Assembly: GCA_903944255.1 (NCBI GenBank)
Contig: CAJARE010000309.1
Coordinates: forward strand, 1-13,674
Length of the DNA: 13,674 nt
Direction of reading: 5' to 3'
Origin: an uncultured beta proteobacterium
GTDB lineage: Bacteria; Pseudomonadota; Gammaproteobacteria; Burkholderiales; Burkholderiaceae
Shown: piece by piece, positions 1-6,923 of the stretch
Layout: every line of letters begins with the position of its first letter
Position numbering within the stretch: the stretch's first letter is position 1
The notes under the pieces: generated by a model
Seen by the model: the letters and a program-made list of their open reading frames with translations, nothing else
Told to the model about the DNA's origin: nothing
The model's database searches: none
Translations under genes and position numbers: made by a program

Positions 1-1
1 T

Positions 2-235
2 CGCATAGCCTCAATGCCATCCGGCGCTGAGGCAACTGGACTGGGAGTAATAGACGATCTCAATGGCTGGATGTATATCACAGCAAATATTCAACACCCA
101 GGGGACTGGCTAGGAAAGCTTCATAACACTGTCAGGCCTACTCTTGATCCACTGATCAAGAAAAATTACAATGATCGCTTTAGCGCAGCAGTCGGCTACA
201 TCACAGCCATTCCTGTGGGAATAAAAATGAGTTAA
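2..235 (+). CDS. PhoX-type (DUF839) alkaline phosphatase, C-terminal fragment
   Basis: The frame is open from the window edge and ends in TAA at 233-235, so only the last 77 codons are present and the true start lies upstream. The segment with residues SGAEATGLG followed by DLNGWMYITANIQHPGDW matches the C-terminal signature of PhoX/DUF839 proteins, where an (A/P)E.TG element precedes a strand ending in NIQHPG. PhoX enzymes are secreted, calcium/iron-dependent phosphomonoesterases for phosphate scavenging. Those assignments come from the family, since the metal-binding core is outside the window. The gene converges on the minus-strand cytochrome gene, with 49 bp between the stops and no clear terminator hairpin in that gap. 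The internal ATG at 14 is only a methionine codon within the gene. Confidence is good for the family and lower for enzyme activity. Confidence 0.72.
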   Translation, partial: RIASMPSGAEATGLGVIDDLNGWMYITANIQHPGDWLGKLHNTVRPTLDPLIKKNYNDRFSAAVGYITAIPVGIKMS

Positions 236-284
236 AAGCTCCTTGAATATAAATCCAAAGACCTCTTAATTTTATGTACTTAGA

Positions 285-1049
285 CTATGGAAGTGTGCTG
301 AGATACCCAGCTACTGCTTTTATATCTTCATGCGATAGATTTTGCTCTTCATTAAGCATTAGTACGCCATGAGGTCTTGCGAATTTGACTGTACGAGGCG
401 CCCAAGTATTGCCACCCACTTCCATAAATTCTTTTTTTACTGGCTGCTTCCACACATTGAGCTGTTGTATTAAATAATAGGTATGCTGCCCGGCAATTCT
501 TGGAAAGGTTGCCATACCCTCTCCTTTGGGCCCATGGCAAGAATTGCATTGAACAACCCCTTTTGTAGGGATTCCATTCTCGAAAATTTCTTTTCCACGC
601 GCAAATGTAGATGGATCCCCCGCAACGATTGCAGCTGATTTAGGGACTTGTTTGGAGAAATAATCTGCTAATTCTTGTATTTGCTTATCCGTTAATGAGC
701 CTGCCATACCCCACATGAATTGAACAGCATATTTATTACTCCTAGTGCGATCACGATAATCCTGGAGCTGATTAACAATGTATTGTCTTTGCTGTCCCGC
801 TAGATTAGGAACCATAGGCGACTGGGTTTGACCATTGACACCATGACAAGAGGCGCAAACTTGCACTGCTAAGACATTTCCAGCGACCTCATAATCACCA
901 AGAGTTCTACTTCTAGTAGGATTTTCGAGGGTACTTACTGGGGGAATGTTATTGAAGTAAGTGCAGCCGCCTAATATCAATATACCCAAGACCACACTAA
1001 ATGGAGCAATCAGTCTGAAGGCTTTACTTAGGCGCAATAGAGTATTCAT
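285..1049 (-). CDS. Di-heme c-type cytochrome lipoprotein (cytochrome c4-like)
   Basis: Numbering is from the ATG at 1049 (254 aa). A lipoprotein signal peptide ends in lipobox LGGC with Cys29. The next residue is Thr rather than Asp, which under the Lol rule favours sorting to the outer membrane. Two haem sites follow, CASCH at about 65-69 and CNSCH at about 168-172. Each is followed by the c4/c553-type helix pattern; likely distal Met ligands are about Met115 (before the LTDKQIQELADYF helix) and Met231. The protein should be a periplasmic-facing electron carrier. The ATG at 1049 overlaps the preceding gene's stop as TGATG, a classic translational-coupling arrangement. A start at 1064 (5 residues longer) is also possible, but neither site has a strong Shine-Dalgarno. 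It is the last gene of the minus-strand cluster. Direct electron exchange with the upstream porin-cytochrome is inferred. Confidence 0.85.
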   Translation of the reverse strand: MNTLLRLSKAFRLIAPFSVVLGILILGGCTYFNNIPPVSTLENPTRSRTLGDYEVAGNVLAVQVCASCHGVNGQTQSPMVPNLAGQQRQYIVNQLQDYRDRTRSNKYAVQFMWGMAGSLTDKQIQELADYFSKQVPKSAAIVAGDPSTFARGKEIFENGIPTKGVVQCNSCHGPKGEGMATFPRIAGQHTYYLIQQLNVWKQPVKKEFMEVGGNTWAPRTVKFARPHGVLMLNEEQNLSHEDIKAVAGYLSTLP

Positions 1050-2488
1050 CACATTGCAACCCATAAATATAGCCAGCTTGCATTATTCGCACTCGCGTTC
1101 GTTCCCAAGCCGTTGTAATTAATAGTGCCACCGTTATATTTTGTGAATGCAGTGTATTGATAAGTCAGTCTGACATTTTGTAAAGGCTGATACCAAATAG
1201 AGGGTATCCAAGCAGCCGAATTGGGATTTAAGGCCGCTCCCGTTACTGCATTTGTTCCATAGAATGTATCTGCTGTACCGGTAATATTCTGAAATGCTAC
1301 TGCTGCCCCATAAGTTGCGTTGTAAACATAACTAATCTTGGTCATAAAAGAATTTGTTTTATTGTTTGCATTGCTGTACAAAATTCCATTAGGGTCAGAA
1401 ATAGTCTCTTTGGTATAGCGCGCCTGGGCAGTGACAGTATGCGGATCTACTAAGTATTGATATTGGCCATCAACTGCTCTATCTTGATATTGCACAGTAC
1501 CCGAGCTTAATGCTGGCGAATTGATGGCTCCACAACTTGGGGTTGATCCTTTATATGAACCACTATTGGCAATCGTCGTACAGCTTGAATATTGATTAAT
1601 ATTTGCCCCCAAGACCCCCACCATCCAGTTGTGGCCAGCACGCTCATCACTTTGGTAGGCTAATCTGATATAGGGATTAACCCCCTGCAAATACACTGGG
1701 GCATTATTAGGATTACTGTTGGTGGCAGGATAAGTCATCCAAGAAAGTGCGCCTGAGCCACCCGATTGATATAAGTCAGCCTCAACATAGAAATTGCGAT
1801 TGATATAGGCATAGACTCCAACCCCTGGGTTGTGAATGGAGTAGGCAGATAGCCTAGTATTAAAGGGTAATCCGTAGGTTGAGTAATTTCTGGTGGATCC
1901 CATATAGGGATACATCCACATAGGAGAGGAGTTCCATACATCGGTAGCGCCAGCATAATTATTGAGCGAGGCGCCCCAAATAAAATCTTTTATAGTATCG
2001 GTACTATCGCCAACATAGCGATCTGCGTAGCGCCAGTCTTGTATGTCTGCTGCAAACTGATTTTGATTGGGAATATTACCGTTACCACTTACCTGCTCAT
2101 TAAAAGCGTAATACCACTGGCTAAAAGCACCGATGTTATCGGTGATCTTCCCTCCCACATTCAGAAAAAGATAGTTAGGCTCTAACTTGCCGCTTTGATT
2201 AACCTGTCCAGTGCCATTATTTCCATTAGTACTAGTAGCAGCGCCACCTACAAATTGAACAGAAACTGGAATATTGGTCCGCTTGCCCAATGTGTAACCA
2301 GTTAATTTGAAATATCGTCCATAAGGAGTTAATTCAGGGTACTGACCTCCAGCATGACAAGCGACGCAGTTTTGATCTGTCTGCCGAGAAAACAAAGGGA
2401 GTGCTTCCGCATAATTCAAACTCATGCAGTAGAGGAGCAAGCCAAATAAGAAAGCAATAAGCCCTTTGTTAGTTTTTAGGATTTGCAA
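1049..2488 (-). CDS. Cyc2-like outer-membrane monoheme cytochrome fused to a beta-barrel
   Basis: The 479-aa product has a signal peptide (about 1-29, cut after AEA), then one haem-binding CVACH at 41-45 within a LPLFSRQT..NCVACH context and a following PELTPYGRYFKLTGY segment. The remaining ~400 residues are a Gly/Asn/Tyr-rich alternating beta pattern ending in an aromatic final strand (SWLYLWVAM), as expected for an outer-membrane barrel. One N-terminal haem plus a porin is the architecture of Cyc2, the outer-membrane Fe(II) oxidase, and of many unstudied betaproteobacterial proteins annotated only as cytochrome c. Cys303 and Cys319 could form a disulfide-closed loop. The start is TTG: an in-frame stop lies just upstream and the next ATG (residue 22) would destroy the signal peptide. 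No good Shine-Dalgarno is visible. The substrate cannot be read from sequence; iron oxidation is only one possibility. Confidence 0.75.
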   Translation of the reverse strand: MQILKTNKGLIAFLFGLLLYCMSLNYAEALPLFSRQTDQNCVACHAGGQYPELTPYGRYFKLTGYTLGKRTNIPVSVQFVGGAATSTNGNNGTGQVNQSGKLEPNYLFLNVGGKITDNIGAFSQWYYAFNEQVSGNGNIPNQNQFAADIQDWRYADRYVGDSTDTIKDFIWGASLNNYAGATDVWNSSPMWMYPYMGSTRNYSTYGLPFNTRLSAYSIHNPGVGVYAYINRNFYVEADLYQSGGSGALSWMTYPATNSNPNNAPVYLQGVNPYIRLAYQSDERAGHNWMVGVLGANINQYSSCTTIANSGSYKGSTPSCGAINSPALSSGTVQYQDRAVDGQYQYLVDPHTVTAQARYTKETISDPNGILYSNANNKTNSFMTKISYVYNATYGAAVAFQNITGTADTFYGTNAVTGAALNPNSAAWIPSIWYQPLQNVRLTYQYTAFTKYNGGTINYNGLGTNASANNASWLYLWVAM

Positions 2489-2521
2489 AATAGGATGTCG
2501 AATATAAAAAGTGAATCATGC

Positions 2522-2540
2522 GCTCTAACTTCATTAGAGC
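2522..2540 (-). promoter_or_regulatory. Hairpin between the barrel gene and the Cyc2-like gene
   Basis: A perfect 7-bp stem (GCTCTAA/TTAGAGC) with a 5-nt loop lies in the 108-bp gap between the two genes, about 33 nt before the TTG start. On the minus strand a short U-run appears only about 12 nt after the stem, so it is not a textbook terminator. It may be a weak terminator, an RNA-processing site or an mRNA stabiliser that sets different expression for the upstream and downstream genes. Confidence 0.3.
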
Positions 2541-2596
2541 AATTTATGTATAGAGTAAGAACGTCTTTTGCATACTTGAATAGCTTGAAGTAATAC

Positions 2597-3337
2597 CTAG
2601 TACTTGTAGCCCACACCAATCAGAGTCTGATAAGTACTTAAGCTTGGGCTATTGGTGACCGTATAAGTAAGCCCATTCACAGAGGAAAAGCTGGGTTTGC
2701 CATAACTCATATAGTTGGCCTCAGCAAAACCATAAAATCCATTTGCAATCATTTGCTTGTAGCCAAGGCCAATAACGTAGCCATTGACTGTGGCGCTAGG
2801 GCTTGTGCTCCATGCGGTGAGCGCAGTGGTGCCAGTGGATTTGGTAATCGTATTGGGATAGGTTTCTTTCATTGAAGCAAAGCTATACCCTGCCTTTAAG
2901 TAAACCAACTTCTCTTTATCAATCACATATCCTGGCGTTACAAAGATATTCACTCGATTTGAGACTTGCAATTGAAAGCCATTAATGGTGGCAGGAACAT
3001 TATTCACACCGCCTGTTGGGCTATATGAACTATATGTAGAAGTTTGTTGGCTGATGGCTGAATAATCTGCACCAATGCCCAACAACCATTTAGGAGAAAC
3101 TGAAAAGTTGTAACCCAAACCAATAATGAGTGGTGCACCACTTGAGCTTTGGTTGCCCGTCGACCAAGAGTCAGGAATTGCCTGACTTGTATTTGAACCT
3201 GTACCACTTAAATTGGAGTAAGAATTATTTTCATATCCAGTACCTAATTGGCCATAAGCACCTTCAAATGCAGATTGAGCCATAGTAGATGAAGCGATCA
3301 AGCTCATAGTAAATAATGCTGATAATTTCTTTTTCAT
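2597..3337 (-). CDS. Small outer-membrane beta-barrel protein (OmpA-like/porin family)
   Basis: The 246-aa product has a clear Sec signal peptide (KKKL n-region, cut after about Ala20, STMA|QS). It is followed by repeated Gly/aromatic alternation (GAYGQLGTGYENN, PLIIGLGYNF, YLKAGYSFA, GYVIGLGYKQMI, GFYGFAEANYMSYG) and a final strand LIGVGYKY ending in Tyr. This is the usual C-terminal signal of an outer-membrane barrel. Length and pattern fit an 8-10-stranded barrel of the OmpA/Opacity-protein class. The ATG at 3337 is preceded by AAGGCAG at a usable distance. The gene starts only 23 bp after the HD-protein stop, so it is almost certainly co-transcribed. No ligand or transport specificity can be assigned. 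It may supply outer-membrane passage for the substrate of the cluster (inference). Confidence 0.8.
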   Translation of the reverse strand: MKKKLSALFTMSLIASSTMAQSAFEGAYGQLGTGYENNSYSNLSGTGSNTSQAIPDSWSTGNQSSSGAPLIIGLGYNFSVSPKWLLGIGADYSAISQQTSTYSSYSPTGGVNNVPATINGFQLQVSNRVNIFVTPGYVIDKEKLVYLKAGYSFASMKETYPNTITKSTGTTALTAWSTSPSATVNGYVIGLGYKQMIANGFYGFAEANYMSYGKPSFSSVNGLTYTVTNSPSLSTYQTLIGVGYKY

Positions 3338-3360
3338 TTTTCTGCCTTAATTAGTGAATA

Positions 3361-3912
3361 TTATGGAGCGACCCACTGCTTATTGAGGACTCGCCTAACC
3401 ATAGGGTCAAATGTTGATAAAGGCTCACTTTTGTAATTAGGGTCAAAAGAGATCTCATCATAGTTGGCACAAAATTCGACTGTTTGCTGATATGCGGGGT
3501 CAGATTTGTACTGATCACGTGCATTAGGGTCTAGTCCTAACTTATCGCCATAAAAATAAGTTTGGAATAAGCCATGCTGGACTAACATCCAATAATTATT
3601 TCTAGATATAAAAGGATGCAAGATCGATGCAATGACCTCACCATGATTAAACGGTCCTAATGGTTCGGCAATGTCATGAAATAGTGCAACGACAACATAC
3701 TCTTCGTCTTTACCATCACGTAAGGCTCTAGTAGCCGTCTGTAAACAATGCTCTTTGCGAGTGATGTTGTAATCCGCATCCTTGGAAAGATTTTCCAGAA
3801 GCGCATAGAGTTGATCTGGTAGAGCAGCCAATGTATGCTCATGAACCTTTTTTAACACGTTAAAATCAGCAACGGTTCCTTGGTCCATTCGCGTGAAATG
3901 CATTTTTTCCAT
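3361..3912 (-). CDS. HD-domain protein, PhnZ-like (mixed-valent diiron oxygenase-like) candidate
   Basis: The 183-aa protein carries the HD-superfamily metal-ligand series in order: His55 (KEHCLQTA), His79-Asp80 (ALFHDIAE), His90 (FNHGE), His113 (VQHGLFQTYF) and an Asp near 152 (NYDEISFDP). H..HD..H..H..D is the pattern of dinuclear-metal HD proteins, including PhnZ, which oxidatively cleaves a C-P bond, and related inositol-oxygenase-like enzymes. The spacing of the first His to HD and of the third to the fourth His is about 23-24 residues each, as in that group. It could instead be an ordinary phosphohydrolase; the reaction is not decided by these motifs. The start is supported by AAAGG about 7 nt before the ATG. 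No signal peptide is present, so it is cytosolic. It follows the small cytosolic GTW protein by 64 bp in the cluster. Confidence 0.75.
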   Translation of the reverse strand: MEKMHFTRMDQGTVADFNVLKKVHEHTLAALPDQLYALLENLSKDADYNITRKEHCLQTATRALRDGKDEEYVVVALFHDIAEPLGPFNHGEVIASILHPFISRNNYWMLVQHGLFQTYFYGDKLGLDPNARDQYKSDPAYQQTVEFCANYDEISFDPNYKSEPLSTFDPMVRRVLNKQWVAP

Positions 3913-3976
3913 ATTAAGCCTTTGAATGTATATAGGATAGATTTATTACTTTACTTGCATTGAGATCAGCAATGCA

Positions 3977-4363
3977 TTATTGCCTTGAAATTTCATGGCA
4001 ATCTGCAACGGGCCCTGCAGACTGATCATAACGGTCAGTGGTTGTAGATGCAAAATTGACTGACATCACATTTGGGCTGGTCATCTTAAAAGTATAAGTA
4101 CCGTCTTTATCCGCCATAGTGCCGCTCACTAGATCACTACTAAATGAGCCAACGATCTGGACGGTATGCCCTTCAATAGTAAGTATCCCTGCAAATGCAC
4201 GATTTGATTGCCTATTAAATTGATATGTTACGGTTAGGCCAAGAAATCGCACTTCACCCGCCTCACCATCAGGGTAATGGCTTCCACCCCCAATAACAGC
4301 ATCATTTGTCTTGCCTATCCATGTGCCGATGACATTGGGAGCTTGTTTATTTGAATCTGACAT
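3977..4363 (-). CDS. Cytosolic small GTW-motif (lipocalin/calycin-like) protein, paralogue of the 6193-6639 product
   Basis: The 128-aa protein has no signal peptide. It aligns without gaps to the exported protein encoded at 6193-6639, with about half of ~123 positions identical. Shared blocks are QAPN.IGTW, TNDAVIG and the strictly conserved C-terminal AGPVADCHEISR. The N-terminal G-T-W and predominantly beta character resemble the GxW start of lipocalin/avidin-type barrels; this is resemblance only and no family is recognised. It has a single cysteine (Cys122). The chosen ATG at 4363 is preceded by GAAAGGG with ideal spacing. A GTG at 4393 would give 10 extra residues and overlap the decarboxylase stop as GTGA. 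It lies directly downstream of pyruvate decarboxylase, so it probably acts on, or beside, the same cytosolic metabolite or enzyme (inference). Confidence 0.75.
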   Translation of the reverse strand: MSDSNKQAPNVIGTWIGKTNDAVIGGGSHYPDGEAGEVRFLGLTVTYQFNRQSNRAFAGILTIEGHTVQIVGSFSSDLVSGTMADKDGTYTFKMTSPNVMSVNFASTTTDRYDQSAGPVADCHEISRQ

Positions 4364-4389
4364 ACTCATTACCCTTTCAATTAAAGAAA

Positions 4390-6078
4390 TCACACCCTGG
4401 CATTTGCTTTTGCTACATGACTACCCCACTCAGCCAACTGCTTAGAGCAATCATCACGTAAAAGTGGGCACTCAATTAATACTGGGCCTCCTTGATGTGC
4501 AATCGCCTGACTGATTGCCGCAGATAAATCACCTGCAGTCTTGACCTTAATCCCAAGGCCTTTTCCATCACCCGCATTAAATACATTCATTAAACCTGCG
4601 TAATCCCAGTTTTTGATCGTGTTATATGGTCCATCATGCAATTCCACCTCAATGGTGTAGCCACCGTTATTCATCAAGAAAATAATGGGATTAACTTGAT
4701 AACGAATCATGGTTGAAAGCTCTTGTGCAGTCATCTGAAAAGAACCGTCCCCAATTAATGCGATGACACGAGCCTCTGCTTTACTTGCTAAAGCTACGCC
4801 CAATGTTGCCCCAGTGGACCAACCAATTGAGCCATACTGCATTTGTACATGGTAGCTGGCACCATTAGGCAAATGCATATTTTGGCCGTTAAACCAAGAG
4901 TCGCCAGTTTCTAAAATAAGGCTTGTTTCAGAATGAATCATGCCCTGTATTTGTCTTCTTAATTCTCTTAGATTCAATACATCAGATGGATCTGCGATGT
5001 GCGCTGGGGCGATCGGCTCTTTATAGCGAAGAAACTCATCCATTGTGACCTCTTTCTTCGACACCTTTCTAGCCAAAGCATTTAAAAAATCAGTCATATA
5101 CACCTGAGAAAATACACCCTCGCGCATACTCACTTGATCAATCCCAATACTGATTGCGCTATCCATCTTGTATAGCGCCGTCCAGCCAGTTGTTGTGTAG
5201 TCTGTTTGCTGCACCCCAACTAATATCTGACAGTCACTTGACTCGATAATTTCAGAGCAATTGGGGCTACTCACCTCAGACCAATAGGTTCCGATAAATT
5301 GAGCGTGATCTTCTGAAAAAATCCCTTTAGCGTCTGGAGTGGTTGCCACTGCCGAACCTAATGCATTTGCCAACCCCAGCACTGCATCCGCTGCCTGAGC
5401 AGGTCGAATTTTTGCCCCTACCACTATTGCTGGCTTAACCGCAGCATTGATACGTTTTGTAGCTGCATCCACTGCAGCAGCTAATGCACTTGGGTCGCTT
5501 TTAAAAGTAGGCAGCGGGAATTGCATAGGGGTAGGCGCAGGAATGCTCAGCCCTGTCAAATTACAAGCAATCTCGAGGTAAACAGGCTTTTTCTTGGTCA
5601 AGCAAGTGACAATCGCTTCATCGATCATTCTTGCCGCATCTTCTAAATGACGAATATTAAATACTGCTGCCACCACAGGGGCATAGCATCGCTCTGCTTG
5701 ATAGAGGTCTAGCTCACCAATCGTATGATGAATTCTGTGATGATCGCGAGCATCATTCGAATTGGGTCCACCTGAAATAGCCAATAAAGATAAATCATCG
5801 CCATAAGCTCCCGCCACAGCATTGATTAAGCTCAAGCCACCAACGGTATAAGTAACAACTGCCGCAGAAAATCCGGTAGTACGTGCATAGCCATCAGCGG
5901 CATAACCTGCATTGAGCTCATTACAACAACTAATCATTCGAAGACCTGGAGTCGCTATTAGCTGATCTAGCAAGACTAAAGTAAAGTCGCCGGGAACAGT
6001 AAAGAAGTCTCTTAAGCCCGCCTGTGCTAAACGTATACCCAAATAAGATCCAACGGTGACCTGCTGAACATTGCTCAT
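4390..6078 (-). CDS. pdc: Pyruvate decarboxylase (ThDP-dependent 2-keto-acid decarboxylase)
   Basis: The 562-aa protein matches Zymomonas/Acetobacter pyruvate decarboxylase along its whole length, converting pyruvate to acetaldehyde and CO2. Visible landmarks are Asp31 (PGDF), the ThDP-activating Glu54 (CCNELNAGYAADGYA), the catalytic His pair 117-118 (RIHH), the ETGDSWFN loop near 390-397, the Mg/ThDP motif GDG 443-445 to NN 470-471, the active-site Glu477 (GGYTIE), the HDGPYN.IKNWDYAGLM segment and a C-terminal AEWG. These residues separate it from acetolactate synthases. Indolepyruvate or another aromatic/aliphatic keto-acid preference is a possible alternative. The ATG is preceded by GAGGG about 10 nt upstream. 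It is cytosolic and sits between two paralogous small GTW proteins. Authentic bacterial PDCs are uncommon, so its presence here is notable. Confidence 0.9.
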   Translation of the reverse strand: MSNVQQVTVGSYLGIRLAQAGLRDFFTVPGDFTLVLLDQLIATPGLRMISCCNELNAGYAADGYARTTGFSAAVVTYTVGGLSLINAVAGAYGDDLSLLAISGGPNSNDARDHHRIHHTIGELDLYQAERCYAPVVAAVFNIRHLEDAARMIDEAIVTCLTKKKPVYLEIACNLTGLSIPAPTPMQFPLPTFKSDPSALAAAVDAATKRINAAVKPAIVVGAKIRPAQAADAVLGLANALGSAVATTPDAKGIFSEDHAQFIGTYWSEVSSPNCSEIIESSDCQILVGVQQTDYTTTGWTALYKMDSAISIGIDQVSMREGVFSQVYMTDFLNALARKVSKKEVTMDEFLRYKEPIAPAHIADPSDVLNLRELRRQIQGMIHSETSLILETGDSWFNGQNMHLPNGASYHVQMQYGSIGWSTGATLGVALASKAEARVIALIGDGSFQMTAQELSTMIRYQVNPIIFLMNNGGYTIEVELHDGPYNTIKNWDYAGLMNVFNAGDGKGLGIKVKTAGDLSAAISQAIAHQGGPVLIECPLLRDDCSKQLAEWGSHVAKANARV

Positions 6079-6192
6079 AACTACTTACCCTCATTATTAA
6101 ATATTAGGACTGCCCTAGCATAGTGGACCTAGCCTAAGCACACAATCTTAATTATGAATGGAGCGCTGATATGCTCCTTTCGCACGCTTGGA

Positions 6193-6639
6193 TTACTTCC
6201 TGCTGATCTCATGACAATCCGCTACAGGACCGGCATTCTTATTCACCGGATCTACAGTGGTAGTTGAAAAACAGAGAGCGATCTTATTAGGATCAAGGAT
6301 CTTAAATGTTGATGTACCTTGCTTAGTAGCAATTGCACCACTCATGAAATCACCAGACAAAGAGCCAACCATTGGAATATTACTACCCTTGACTGAAATC
6401 ATCCCTGAAAAAGCACGACCCTCTTGCTTATCCACCTTATAAATGACCTTTTCTTTTAAAAAACGAACTTGACCAACAGTCCCGCCAGGATAGATACGCC
6501 CTTCACCAATGACCGCATCATTCGTTTCACCATTCCAGGTACCGATTAAATTAGGCGCTTGTTGCGCAAATGCGCTTACTGTAAAACCGATACTAGCTAG
6601 GAGGGTTATGAGTAGTTTCATTTTGGAGCGAACTTTCAT
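6193..6639 (-). CDS. Exported small GTW-motif (lipocalin/calycin-like) protein
   Basis: The 148-aa product has a Sec signal peptide cut after about Ala25 (VSAFA|QQAPN). The mature ~123 residues are homologous to the cytosolic protein at 3977-4363 and share QAPN, IGTW, TNDAVIG, RAF.G and the invariant end AGPVADCHEISR. It has two cysteines, Cys123 and Cys142. The cytosolic paralogue keeps only the second, which fits a disulfide formed after export. Function is unknown; the GTW start and beta-rich pattern suggest a small ligand-binding barrel. It is the first gene of the cluster, 114 bp upstream of pyruvate decarboxylase. The ATG at 6639 and a second ATG at 6621, which gives a shorter n-region, are both plausible; neither has a strong Shine-Dalgarno. 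Confidence 0.78.
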   Translation of the reverse strand: MKVRSKMKLLITLLASIGFTVSAFAQQAPNLIGTWNGETNDAVIGEGRIYPGGTVGQVRFLKEKVIYKVDKQEGRAFSGMISVKGSNIPMVGSLSGDFMSGAIATKQGTSTFKILDPNKIALCFSTTTVDPVNKNAGPVADCHEISRK

Positions 6640-6674
6640 TAAGTTTAGATTGAAGACGTGTGTCCTATAAATAC

Positions 6675-6704
6675 ATTAGATAATCCGCCATATTTAGACG
6701 TCAG
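6675..6704 (-). promoter_or_regulatory. Candidate promoter of the decarboxylase/cytochrome cluster
   Basis: Reading the minus strand, CTGACG (6704-6699) is followed after 18 bp by TCTAAT (6680-6675). These match sigma70 -35 and -10 at 4 of 6 and 5 of 6 positions. Transcription would begin near 6668, about 30 nt before the ATG at 6639. The candidate operator dyad at 6712-6734 lies just upstream. Assigned by eye only. Confidence 0.35.
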
Positions 6705-6711
6705 AACATCT

Positions 6712-6734
6712 TTGCATGTCACCTTTAGGTGCAA
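6712..6734. promoter_or_regulatory. Candidate operator dyad for the divergent TetR regulator
   Basis: Two overlapping inverted repeats occupy the divergent gap: CACCT-TT-AGGTG at 6720-6731, nested in TTGCA (6712-6716) ... TGCAA (6730-6734). Size and position next to the cluster promoter fit a TetR-family operator. Binding by the neighbouring regulator is inferred from the divergent arrangement. Confidence 0.35.
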
Positions 6735-6865
6735 GTCAACTAACGAGTAATGTATGGCAAAAAAAGAAAATAACATGATCTATTAAAAGATCCCGCTCTT
6801 TTATATACCCTCTGGCAAGCTCTAATTGAGTGGTTTAGATGGTTATTTGAAATTCTGCTCGGTTT

Positions 6866-6895
6866 TTGATGCACCCTATTTTCTTAGATTAAAAT
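6866..6895 (+). promoter_or_regulatory. Candidate promoter of the TetR-family gene
   Basis: TTGATG (6866-6871), an 18-bp spacer and TAAAAT (6890-6895) give 4 of 6 and 5 of 6 matches to sigma70 boxes, about 28 bp before the ATG at 6924. AGGGA at 6908-6912 is a moderate ribosome-binding site. Confidence 0.35.
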
Positions 6896-6923
6896 TCCGG
6901 ATACTTTAGGGAAAGCGTTTTCA

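Noticed and set aside
1049..2488. Claim that the organism oxidises iron
   Set aside because: The architecture alone does not show substrate; many such barrel cytochromes are unstudied and no other iron-oxidation gene is visible.
3004..3207. 67-codon minus-strand open frame inside the beta-barrel gene
   Set aside because: It is an alternative frame of a well-supported outer-membrane protein, with no independent support.
4390..6078. Phosphonopyruvate decarboxylase, suggested by the PhnZ-like neighbour and the PhoX fragment
   Set aside because: Length, the CCNELN, GYTIE and HDGPYN motifs and the C-terminal AEWG all fit pyruvate decarboxylase; no other phosphonate gene is present.
6160..6177. 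GGAGC...GCTCC hairpin between the exported GTW protein and the decarboxylase
   Set aside because: Only 5 bp with no U-run on the transcribed strand; too weak to call a terminator.
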